Source: an uncultured Lachnospiraceae bacterium
GTDB taxonomy: Bacteria > Bacillota > Clostridia > Lachnospirales > Lachnospiraceae
Length of the DNA: 37,005 nucleotides
Direction: 5' to 3'
NCBI GenBank assembly: GCA_937950565.1
Contig: CALFCS010000100.1
Span: forward strand, 1-37,005
The notes below the pieces were generated by a model that saw only the letters and a program-made list of their open reading frames with translations, ran no database searches and was not told the DNA's origin. This document shows positions 24,598-33,300 of this stretch, one piece after another. A program made the position numbers and the translations under genes. Positions within the stretch are counted from its first letter, which is position 1, and every line of letters starts with the position of its first letter.

Positions 24598-25845
24598 ATG
24601 AAAAAATTATTGCATACTCCGGAAGGAGTCAGAGATATATATAATGTAGAATGTGGAAAAAAGCTGGCGCTTGAAAATCGTCTTAAAAAGACCTTTCATG
24701 TGTACGGCTATCACGATATCCAGACACCGATGTTTGAATATTTTGATGTATTCCGCAAAGAAATCGGGACAATTCCTTCCAGAGAATTATATAAATTTTT
24801 TGATAAAGAAGGAAATACACTTGTTCTCCGGCCGGATATCACTCCATCCATAGCAAGAGCGGCCGCGACACTTTTTGGAGAAGAAGACGTGCCAATCCGC
24901 TTGTGCTATACAGGAAATACCTTTATCAATCATTCCAGTTATCAGGGACGGCTCCGTGAAGTAACACAGATGGGGGCAGAGCTCATCGGAGATGATTCAG
25001 TGGAAGCGGATGCAGAAATGCTGGCAATGGTAGTTGAATCAATGCTTACCATCGGTTTGAAAGAATTTCAGTTAAATATAGGAAATCTTTCCTTTTTCCA
25101 GAGTCTGATCGATGATGCGGCATTGGATGAAGATGCACAGGAACGGGTCATTGAATTGATTAATAACCGGAATTATTTTGGAGTGGAAGAATATCTGGAC
25201 AGTATAAAGGTAAAGAGGAGCTCAAGAGAAGCCTTTGCCGCCCTCAGCGAACTGGTTGGCGGGGTAGAGGTCCTGGTCAAAGCTAAGAATATTGCACCGA
25301 ATTCAGAAGGAATTATGGCGGTGAAACGTCTGGAAAAAATATATAACATACTGAAATTATACGGCGTGGAAAAGTTTGTCACCTTTGATCTGAGCATGAC
25401 GGGAAATTACGGCTATTATACCGGAATTATTTTCCGTGGTTATACATTTGGAACCGGAGATGCTGTTGTCAAAGGCGGACGCTATGATAAGCTTCTGGAG
25501 AAATTCGGAAAAGATTCACCTTCCATTGGTTTTGCAATCGTCATTGACGAACTGATGAAGGCGCTGACGCGCCAGAAAATCCGGATTGTCTATACAAGAA
25601 AAAATACGATTATTTTGTATGATGAAGGCAAATGTAGGGATGCAGTTACCCTTGCAAAAGATTTCAGAAGCAAAGCAAAGAATACTGAGCTAATAAAAAA
25701 AGAGAAAAACAAGCTTCTGGAAGAATATGTAAAATATGGAAAAGAATATTATGCCGGAACGTTAATTTATATAAAGAAAACCGGAGATATTCTGATGATT
25801 AATCTGATTACCGGAGAGCAGAAAGAGATTAATAAACAGTCATAG
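24598..25845 (+). CDS. hisZ: ATP phosphoribosyltransferase regulatory subunit HisZ
   Basis: Histidyl-tRNA-synthetase paralogue that joins short HisG to form an active, feedback-regulated ATP phosphoribosyltransferase. It contains class II synthetase-like motifs: TPMFEYFDVFRKEIG, LRPDITPSIARA and YYTGIIFRGY. It lacks a clear anticodon-binding C-terminal domain and is followed directly by hisG, which separates it from HisRS. I start it at ATG 24598 (415 aa) after AGGAGG; the in-frame GTG at 24574 sits inside the leader hairpin. First gene of the operon. Confidence 0.93.
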   Translation: MKKLLHTPEGVRDIYNVECGKKLALENRLKKTFHVYGYHDIQTPMFEYFDVFRKEIGTIPSRELYKFFDKEGNTLVLRPDITPSIARAAATLFGEEDVPIRLCYTGNTFINHSSYQGRLREVTQMGAELIGDDSVEADAEMLAMVVESMLTIGLKEFQLNIGNLSFFQSLIDDAALDEDAQERVIELINNRNYFGVEEYLDSIKVKRSSREAFAALSELVGGVEVLVKAKNIAPNSEGIMAVKRLEKIYNILKLYGVEKFVTFDLSMTGNYGYYTGIIFRGYTFGTGDAVVKGGRYDKLLEKFGKDSPSIGFAIVIDELMKALTRQKIRIVYTRKNTIILYDEGKCRDAVTLAKDFRSKAKNTELIKKEKNKLLEEYVKYGKEYYAGTLIYIKKTGDILMINLITGEQKEINKQS

Positions 25846-25859
25846 ATAGGAGAAAAGCG

Positions 25860-26495
25860 ATGCGATACCTGACATTTGCCCTGGGGAAAGGGCGTCTTGC
25901 CAATCAGACACTGGAACTTTTTGAAAAGATTGGCATTACCTGTGAAGAGATGAAGGATAAAAATTCACGAAAACTGATTTTTACAAATGAAGAACTGAAA
26001 CTGAGATTCTTCTTATCCAAAGGACCTGATGTTCCGACTTATGTAGAATATGGCGCCGCAGATATCGGTGTTGTTGGAAAGGATACGATTTTAGAAGAAG
26101 GACGGAAGGTTCATGAAGTTCTGGATCTTGGATTTGGAAAATGCAGGATGTGCGTATGCGGACATGAAAGCGCCGCTCCGCTTCTTAAACATCATGAATT
26201 AATCCGTGTCGCTACAAAATATCCAAAGATAGCAAAGGATTATTTTTACAATACAAAACATCAGACAGTGGAAATTATCAAACTAAATGGCTCCATAGAG
26301 CTTGCGCCGATTGTCGGGCTGTCAGAGGTGATTGTAGATATTGTAGAAACAGGCTCAACACTGAAGGAAAACGGACTTACCGTTCTGGAGGAAGTATGTC
26401 CGCTTTCTGCAAGAATGATTGTAAACCCGGTAACCATGCGCATGGAAAGCGAGCGCATTAAAAGCCTGTTAATGAAATTAAAATCTCAGATATAA
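25860..26495 (+). CDS. hisG: ATP phosphoribosyltransferase, short form
   Basis: First committed step of histidine synthesis, joining ATP and PRPP. At 211 residues this is the short form, lacking the C-terminal ACT-like regulatory domain, which matches the presence of HisZ upstream. Motifs are FALGKGRLANQTLELFEK at the N-terminus, GAADIGVVGKDTI, and the PRPP-binding DIVETGSTLKENGL near residues 159-172. AGGAGA precedes ATG 25860. Gap to hisZ is 14 bases. Confidence 0.96.
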   Translation: MRYLTFALGKGRLANQTLELFEKIGITCEEMKDKNSRKLIFTNEELKLRFFLSKGPDVPTYVEYGAADIGVVGKDTILEEGRKVHEVLDLGFGKCRMCVCGHESAAPLLKHHELIRVATKYPKIAKDYFYNTKHQTVEIIKLNGSIELAPIVGLSEVIVDIVETGSTLKENGLTVLEEVCPLSARMIVNPVTMRMESERIKSLLMKLKSQI

Positions 26496-26530
26496 TAAGC
26501 AGATAGAACAGGATGCAGGAGTGAAAGACG

Positions 26531-27826
26531 ATGAGAATACAAAAATTAGATCAACAGATAAGAAAGAATCTTCTGGAGGAGCTGTTAAAAAGAAGCCCGA
26601 ATCATTATGGAGAATATGAGGCAGGCGTTTCAGAGATTCTGGAAAATGTAAAAAAAGACGGCGATAAAGCAATCTTTGCCTACACGGAAAAATTTGACAA
26701 GGCAGCCATAGATGCTTCTAATATAAAAGTAACAGAAGAAGAGATAGAAGAAGCCTATACATTAGTAGATCCAGAGCTGATAGAAATAATCCGCAAGGCG
26801 CTTGCCAATATCCGTACATATCACGAAAAGCAGCGCCAGTACAGCTGGTTTGACAGCAAGCCAGACGGAAGCCTTCTTGGTCAGAAGATTACGCCTCTCG
26901 CAAGAGTCGGTGTATATGTTCCCGGAGGAAAAGCGGCATATCCTTCCTCCGTACTGATGAATATAGTTCCGGCTAAAGTTGCCGGTGTAGATGAAATTAT
27001 TATGGTAACACCGCCGGGAAAAGATGGCAAAGTAACACCGACCACGCTGGTAGCGGCACATGAAGCCGGTGCAGACATGATTTATAAAGTGGGCGGAGCC
27101 CAGGCAGTCGGAGCCCTTGCTTACGGAACAGAAAGCATTCCAAAAGTAGATAAAATTGTAGGGCCCGGAAATATTTATGTGGCTCTTGCCAAAAAAGCTG
27201 TATATGGACACGTTAGTATTGATGCTATTGCAGGACCAAGTGAAATTCTTGTAATTGCAGATGAAACTGCCAATCCAAGATATGTGGCGGCCGACTTATT
27301 ATCCCAGGCGGAACATGATGAACTTGCCTCTGCGATTCTGGTAACAACAAGTGAAGCACTTGCACAGAAAGTATCCGAAGAAGTGGATAAATTCGTGGAA
27401 GAATTATCCAGAGGTGATATCATCCGGAAGTCCCTGGATAATTACGGGTATATCCTGATTGCAGAAGATATGGAGGACGCAGTACAGACAGCAAATGAGA
27501 TTGCATCCGAACACTTGGAAATCCAGACAAAGAATCCGTATGAGGTCATGATGAAGATTCGAAATGCAGGAGCGATTTTTATCGGAGAATATGCGAGTGA
27601 ACCGCTGGGGGATTATTTTGCAGGACCGAACCATGTACTTCCAACGAATGGAACCGCAAAATTCTTCTCACCGCTTTCGGTCGATGATTTTATTAAAAAG
27701 TCAAGTATTATTGCCTATTCAAGAGAAGCGCTTCAGATGGTACATGAAGATATTGAGGCATTTGCAAAGGCAGAATCTCTGACGGCACATGCGAATTCCA
27801 TCCATGTGCGTTTTGAAGAAAAATAG
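26531..27826 (+). CDS. hisD: Histidinol dehydrogenase
   Basis: Last two steps of the pathway: histidinol to histidine, with NAD+ and zinc. The 431-residue protein is full length. Motifs are VGVYVPGGKAAYPSSVLMN, IVGPGNIYVALAKK, and the family signature IAGPSEILVIADETANP with LLSQAEHDE just after it. The catalytic His motif is EIASEHLEI, followed by GPNHVLPTNGTAKFFSPLSV. CAGGAG lies before ATG 26531. Gap to hisG is 35 bases. Confidence 0.97.
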   Translation: MRIQKLDQQIRKNLLEELLKRSPNHYGEYEAGVSEILENVKKDGDKAIFAYTEKFDKAAIDASNIKVTEEEIEEAYTLVDPELIEIIRKALANIRTYHEKQRQYSWFDSKPDGSLLGQKITPLARVGVYVPGGKAAYPSSVLMNIVPAKVAGVDEIIMVTPPGKDGKVTPTTLVAAHEAGADMIYKVGGAQAVGALAYGTESIPKVDKIVGPGNIYVALAKKAVYGHVSIDAIAGPSEILVIADETANPRYVAADLLSQAEHDELASAILVTTSEALAQKVSEEVDKFVEELSRGDIIRKSLDNYGYILIAEDMEDAVQTANEIASEHLEIQTKNPYEVMMKIRNAGAIFIGEYASEPLGDYFAGPNHVLPTNGTAKFFSPLSVDDFIKKSSIIAYSREALQMVHEDIEAFAKAESLTAHANSIHVRFEEK

Positions 27827-27837
27827 GAGGAGTCGAT

Positions 27838-28425
27838 ATGGAACGGGTAGTAACTTGTAAAAGAAAAACAATAGAAACAGATATTACGGTCTCGCTGAAC
27901 CTTGACGGCTCTGGAAAAAATGAAATAGATACCGGGATTGGATTTTTTGACCATATGCTTGACGGAATGGCAAGACATGGATTATTTGATTTAACTGTAA
28001 AAGTAAAAGGTGATTTATATGTAGATTCCCATCATACAATTGAAGATACAGGAATCGTACTGGGGCAGGCAATTCTGAAAGCAGTTGGCGATAAAGCCGG
28101 ACTTAAGCGCTACGGACATATGATCCTGCCGATGGATGAAACGCTCGCATTATGCGCAGTTGACCTTTCCGGCAGACCATATCTGAAGTTTGACGCCGAC
28201 TTTACAACAGAGAAAATCGGAGAGATGGACACTGAGATGATAAAAGAATTTTTTTATGCCGTTTCCTACAGCGCTATGTTAAACCTTCATCTGAAAATCC
28301 TGGATGGCGGCAATAACCACCACATGGCAGAAGCATTATTTAAAAGCTTCGGAAAAGCGCTTGATATGGCAACCATGAAAGAACCAAGGATGAAAGAAGC
28401 CTGGACTACAAAGGGAAGTCTTTAA
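27838..28425 (+). CDS. hisB: Imidazoleglycerol-phosphate dehydratase
   Basis: Mn-dependent dehydration of imidazoleglycerol phosphate to imidazoleacetol phosphate. The 195-residue protein is the monofunctional form without a phosphatase domain. Metal-binding His motifs are intact: GFFDHMLDGMARHGLFDL, DSHHTIEDTGIVLGQA, and GGNNHHMAEALFKSFGKAL. AGGAGGAG precedes the ATG. Gap to hisD is 11 bases. The matching histidinol-phosphate phosphatase is not in the window. Confidence 0.97.
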   Translation: MERVVTCKRKTIETDITVSLNLDGSGKNEIDTGIGFFDHMLDGMARHGLFDLTVKVKGDLYVDSHHTIEDTGIVLGQAILKAVGDKAGLKRYGHMILPMDETLALCAVDLSGRPYLKFDADFTTEKIGEMDTEMIKEFFYAVSYSAMLNLHLKILDGGNNHHMAEALFKSFGKALDMATMKEPRMKEAWTTKGSL

Positions 28426-28439
28426 AAGGAGTAAATAGT

Positions 28440-29723
28440 ATGAGTTATAAAAGATTAATTCCATGCATTTTTATTGCAGGAGAGAAAGCAGTAAAATGGT
28501 TTCATGATAAAACCGTCCTTTCTGATGATGTGGTAGAACTCGCAAAGACCTACAGTGATAAGGGAGCGGATGAACTTCTTGTATTTGATTTGTCAGATTC
28601 TGATGAAGAACACGAAGAAGCAATTAATCTGATGCGCAAAATCAACCGTGTCATCCGTATTCCAATGGTAGCCGGCGGAAATATCAAAAGACTGGAAGAT
28701 GTAAAAAAGATTCTGTATGCAGGTGCAAAGCGGGCGATTATTAACTTTGCCAAATCAGACAGCGTGAAGATAATGGAAGAAGCTTCCAAACGCTTTGGAC
28801 GGGAAAAGCTTGCTGTATCATTAAATGATTTTGATGCACTTTTCAAACACCAGCATGTTGTAGATAAATATACCGACGAAATCATTTTCATGCATAGGCT
28901 GGACTTGAATTCTGTCATTAATGTTACAAATACACCTTGTGTTGTTGTGACAGATACCATGGAAGAGGATGAACTCTTTAAAATATTAAGAAGCGACGGG
29001 GTAAAAGGATTGTCCGGCAAATATTTAAGCCGGCCGGATATGGATTATGTACAATTCAAAACAACCTGTACGGAAGAAGGAATCCAGATGACTTCTTTTG
29101 AAAGTAAGATGGAATTCTCCCAATTTAAAACCGATGACAACGGACTAATACCGGTTATTGTGCAGCATTATAAAACACAGGAAGTATTAATGCTTGCTTA
29201 TATGAACAAAGAAGCCTTTGATAAAACAATCAAAACAGGAATGATGACCTATTACAGCCGAAGCAGACAATGCCTGTGGGTCAAAGGCGAAACAAGCGGA
29301 CATTACCAGTATGTAAAGTCTTTGACAATAGACTGCGACTGCGACACATTGCTTGCAAAAGTAGAACAGATTGGAGCTGCGTGCCACACCGGGAATCCAA
29401 CCTGCTTTTTCCAGCCCCTTGCAGGCACAGACCAGGATGAGAAGAATCCGCTCCGCGTATTCGAAACAGTCTACAGCACAATTACAGACAGAAAACAGAA
29501 TCCAAAAGAAGGCTCTTATACAAATTATCTGTTTGACAAGGGAATTGACAAGATTTTGAAAAAAGTCGGAGAGGAAGCAACGGAAATCGTTATTGCAGCG
29601 AAAAATCCGAATCCCGAGGAAATCAAATATGAAATGGCAGATTTCCTCTATCATGCAATGGTGCTTATGGTAGAAAAAGGAGTCAGTTGGGAAGATATTG
29701 TAAAAGAATTGGCAGACCGATAA
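28440..29723 (+). CDS. hisIE: HisF-like pseudo-domain fused to HisI-HisE
   Basis: Three-part protein of 427 residues. Residues 1-205 align with HisF: YKRLIPCI, KGADELLVFD, VAGGNIKRLEDVKKIL, GAKRAIINFAKSD. Both catalytic aspartates are replaced: the D11 position is Phe (PCIF) and the D130 position is Asn (AVSLN). The SGGAG phosphate loop is also gone. Residues about 228-330 are HisI (phosphoribosyl-AMP cyclohydrolase) with intact WVKGETSGH, the metal-binding DCDCDTLL and zinc-site ACHTGNPTC. Residues about 340-427 are HisE (pyrophosphohydrolase) with KVGEEATEIVIAAKN and YEMADFLYH. It therefore catalyses steps 2 and 3. The HisF-like part may be a non-catalytic scaffold or binding domain; this is inference. 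Last gene of the operon. Confidence 0.9.
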   Translation: MSYKRLIPCIFIAGEKAVKWFHDKTVLSDDVVELAKTYSDKGADELLVFDLSDSDEEHEEAINLMRKINRVIRIPMVAGGNIKRLEDVKKILYAGAKRAIINFAKSDSVKIMEEASKRFGREKLAVSLNDFDALFKHQHVVDKYTDEIIFMHRLDLNSVINVTNTPCVVVTDTMEEDELFKILRSDGVKGLSGKYLSRPDMDYVQFKTTCTEEGIQMTSFESKMEFSQFKTDDNGLIPVIVQHYKTQEVLMLAYMNKEAFDKTIKTGMMTYYSRSRQCLWVKGETSGHYQYVKSLTIDCDCDTLLAKVEQIGAACHTGNPTCFFQPLAGTDQDEKNPLRVFETVYSTITDRKQNPKEGSYTNYLFDKGIDKILKKVGEEATEIVIAAKNPNPEEIKYEMADFLYHAMVLMVEKGVSWEDIVKELADR

Positions 29724-29756
29724 GAAAAAGCAGATACATAATGCGATAGAATGAAG

Positions 29757-29797
29757 AATAAATTAGAGAGAGACAAGAAGTCTCTCTCTAATTTATT
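29757..29797 (+). terminator. 18-bp perfect hairpin ending the his operon
   Basis: Perfect inverted repeat with arms 29757-29774 and 29780-29797, loop AAGAA. The stem contains a GA/TC alternating core and an A/T-rich base. A long T-run is lacking after it, but the arm itself ends in TTTATT. Because it is nearly symmetrical, it could act in both directions. It ends just before the ribosome binding site of the next gene. Confidence 0.7.
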
Positions 29798-29817
29798 TGA
29801 AAGGAATGGAAGAGTAT

Positions 29818-30129
29818 ATGGAGCATTCAGCAGAAAGAAGAAAAGAACTATTGGAGCAGATGCGCAAAACCTATGATGATAAAAAAGAACCGCCTGCAGT
29901 ACATCCAAGATATAAAAGCGCGTATGGGCAGATTTATAGTAATGAGCCAAATGTGCGTCCGACAGGCAGCTTCGGAATCCGCTTGTTTCTAAGCTTCCTT
30001 TTGTTTGCAGCATTCGTCATTATGGACCGCCAGGAATATAAGATTATGGACGTCGACAGCACACGCATTATAGAAGAAGTCCAGACAACCCCTGAAATCG
30101 ATCTGGAAGAAGTCTGGAAAAAGTTATGA
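29818..30129 (+). CDS. Hypothetical single-pass membrane protein, 103 aa
   Basis: Soluble basic N-terminal part (ERRKELLEQMRKTYDDKKEP), one membrane helix at about residues 55-73 (IRLFLSFLLFAAFVIM), then an acidic extracytoplasmic end (QTTPEIDLEEVWKKL). The start is uncertain: ATG 29818 with GGAAGAG upstream is chosen, while ATG 29806 and TTG 29797 are alternatives, the latter lying on the terminator hairpin. It resembles a conserved small Lachnospiraceae protein of unknown function, as far as I can judge. Position after the his operon gives no clear functional clue. Confidence 0.7.
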   Translation: MEHSAERRKELLEQMRKTYDDKKEPPAVHPRYKSAYGQIYSNEPNVRPTGSFGIRLFLSFLLFAAFVIMDRQEYKIMDVDSTRIIEEVQTTPEIDLEEVWKKL

Positions 30130-30247
30130 CGGGAAACATTATTTTTTCAGTACCTATCCGTTTTCATTTCTAAAAATCAGAATTATCTTATGACTTTTCA
30201 GACAATAATCGTAAAGTTGCTCAGTGGTGTATATTCTCACCTTTTTC

Positions 30248-30253
30248 TATAAT
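30248..30253 (+). promoter_or_regulatory. Possible -10 box for the RHS gene
   Basis: A perfect TATAAT at 30248-30253 without a recognisable -35 at 17 bases. It would start transcription right before a GC-rich hairpin at 30262. A separate TTGACA at 30299-30304 has only a poor partner (TGTCAT at 30321-30326). Either could be used. Confidence 0.3.
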
Positions 30254-30261
30254 TCTTATAA

Positions 30262-30289
30262 GGCCAGCAGGTAATCCTCTCTGCTGGCC
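30262..30289 (+). repeat. GC-rich hairpin in the RHS leader region
   Basis: Nine-bp perfect stem GGCCAGCAG (30262-30270) with CTGCTGGCC (30281-30289), loop of ten bases. No T-run follows, so it is not a classic terminator. It is the main structured element in the 240-base gap between 30129 and 30370. A weaker inverted repeat, TGTCAT (30321-30326) with ATGACA (30337-30342), lies further on. Nothing else was recognised in this gap apart from candidate promoter boxes. Confidence 0.55.
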
Positions 30290-30369
30290 GGGCGTACCTT
30301 GACAATTGAATAGCTCAAAATGTCATCGTTCACAAAATGACAATATGATGAAAAAGGAGGAATTTAGTC

Positions 30370-33300
30370 ATGAGTGAAAAAATTAAGAAAAAGGAGAAAG
30401 CCAAAATTTTATTTGAGCAGACCGAACGCAGAGGAAAAAACACAAAATATTTTGTGACGGAGAATCATGGCGGTGTGGCCGCAATCTATCCATATCCGGT
30501 CCATTATCAGGAAGATGGACAATGGAAAGAAATTGATAATTCATTACAGGAAGATAATACGGAAGAAGAAGGATACGAAAATAAAAATGCACATATAAAA
30601 GTAAAATTTGCAAAGCATGGCAACTCAAAAAAACTTGTCACCCTAAGAAACGGAAAGCATAAGTTATCCTGGGGATTAGAAAGAGTAAAAGAAAATAAAC
30701 TGGAGAAAACTGATTTTGAAATTTATGGGAAAGTGGAAGAAAATAGCAATGATGAAACAATTGCTGCGTGGAATAACAGCAAAATGATGACGGCAAATGT
30801 GGAAAGCGGAGGTGTTTATAAAAATATTCTTGACAATATTGATTTGGAATACCAGATTATTGGTGAGTCTCTCAAAGAAAATATTATTCTTAAAACACCT
30901 GAATCAGCAAACACTGAAATTACCTTTCGATTGCGGCATAATGGTCTTATCTTATCGGAAGATGAAGAAAAAAGACTTTGTTTTACAGATGAGAAATCTG
31001 AAGGAGATATTATTTTCTGTCTGGCAGTACCTCATATGTATGATCAGTCTGGGATTTACAGTGATGCAATCTCTTATCAGACAGTGAGTGACAAAAAGGA
31101 TGAGACTCTTTTGACAATTGTAGCTGATGACAAGTGGTTAAATGATTCAGGGCGACAGTATCCGGTAGTTATTGATCCGGGTATAGAAACAATGAAAGAA
31201 ACCAAAAATATAATTGATACTTTTGTTCGAGAGGCTTATCCCAATAGTAGTATTGTCGGAAGCTACGGTTCTTTTGTAGTCGGAAATACTAAAGATTATA
31301 GAAGATGCCGTTCCTTTGTGAAAATCAAAGATTTACCAGTCCTTCCGGAAGGTGCAGTTATCTATGATGCTCTATTAAATATCTGGCAGTATAACTTCTC
31401 AGCCGGGACAGTAAATAGTTTTTATATGGAGGCTCACGAAGTAACTGGCTCGTGGACAGACGGTTCTGCCACATGGAATAATCAGCCGGCTATCAACGCT
31501 ACAGTCCTGGATTATGCAGAAGTAAAAAGCGTTATTGCAAGCGGCGGGAAATACGCTGTTCCAAAGCAATTTCATATAACCAAGCCAATGAAGAACTGGT
31601 ATGCAGATAAAGAAAGAGCTGAAGGTGAAAAACAGAATTGGGGTATCTGTTTTAAAATGTATAATGAAGGCAGTGTGGCATCTGCATCCTTTGTATCTTC
31701 CAATCATCCAACCGGAGGCGATACTAATATTACAACAGCAATGTATCCATCTTGTATGATTTATTATCGGGATGCCAGTGGATTAGAAGATTATTACAGT
31801 TATCATGAGCAGTCTGTTGGAAGAGCCGGAACTTGCTATGTCAATAATTATAACGGGAATATGGTATTGATTCATCCAGATGCATCTACATCCGGAAATG
31901 TTTTCCCTGTCAGTCTCTCTCATGTATACAATGCTGCGGAACATAATACAGATGGAGGTCTTGGCTATGGATGGAGACTCAGCGCATGGAAAAAACTGGA
32001 GAGTACGGATAATAGCAATTATCCATACCGCTACACGGACGAAGACGGCACAAAACATTACTTCTATAAAGATAATGCAGACAATAATAAGTTGAAAGAT
32101 GAAGATGGTTTAGGACTCGTTATCACTCAGACATCATCTGATGATGATAATTCCTATATGATTATGGAAACGAAGGATAAAGTAAAAATGATTTTCCGAA
32201 AAGACGGATGGATTAGCCGGGAAATCTCGCCACATGGATATTCTGATACAAATCCACTTACCATTACATATATTTATGAGACAATTCAATCGAAACTCTG
32301 CCTGACTAAGATAAAAGACCCAACAGGCTCCGTCATTCAGTTATATTATAGTACAACAGGAAGACTTACGAGTATTATGGATGAAGCAGGAAGAAGTATC
32401 CGGTTTGCCTATGAAAACAATGATTTAAAAACAATTACTTATCCGGATAATAAAGTGACTCGTTATGGCTATGGAGTTGGTGATGAACAGCATTTGTTAA
32501 TGTATGTAAAAGCACCGGATGAGTATGAAGTGGATTACATTTATAAAAATGATTGTGGTGTAAAACGTGTAACACATATTGCGGAAAGAAAAGGAAGCCA
32601 GATTGGACGGGAAATAAAAATCAGTTACCCTGGCAGTAACAAAACAATATTCCGTGAATCCGGGCTTGATGGAATTTTAGAAAATATAGGAGACGATATT
32701 ACAGCAGAAAAGGGAGACGACCGCATTTATATCTATCAATTTGATGACAGTGGACGACCAGTCTGCATTTATGATCAGGACGGAAATGCTGTCAGCTATA
32801 GTTATTTTGAAGAGGGACAGAAAAGACACAAATTGAGTGTTACAGGTTCTACTATGAAACCAATTCAAAATTATCTGAAAAACACTCGTTTCGAAGACAA
32901 GCTAAATAACTGGTCCATCAGCGCTCCGGGAGACAGCCAGATTACAGTAATTGCAGGAAATGGTTATATTGGTGATAAATCAGCAATGATCGAAAGAAAT
33001 ACGATTGGATATAGTGAATCCGAACTTTTTCAGGATGTAAACGTGGGAACCCGCTCACCACTAAAGACAGGAAAAACTTATACATTTTCTGCTTTTGTAA
33101 AACTGAAAGATTTAGATCAAGCAGATGTACGGTTGGAGGTTACACAAGTACAAAGTACCGGAACACTGCATATGCTGAAATATTCTGACAGGCTTTCAGA
33201 AAATACCGACGATAAAATAAACAGAGGATGGAGACGAATTTCTGCAACCTTTACAATCCCTTCTGACACCGCAAAGATTCGTGTTAAATGCATCCTGTCA

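Noticed and set aside
24541..24600. T-box or histidine leader peptide for the his operon
   Set aside because: Only about 50 bases lie between the promoter and hisZ, no T-box sequence is seen and no His-codon run is present.
30100..30158. Terminator after the 103-aa membrane protein
   Set aside because: CTGGAAAAA and TTTTTTCAG can pair but the loop is 19 bases and the stem is nearly all A-T; too weak to call.
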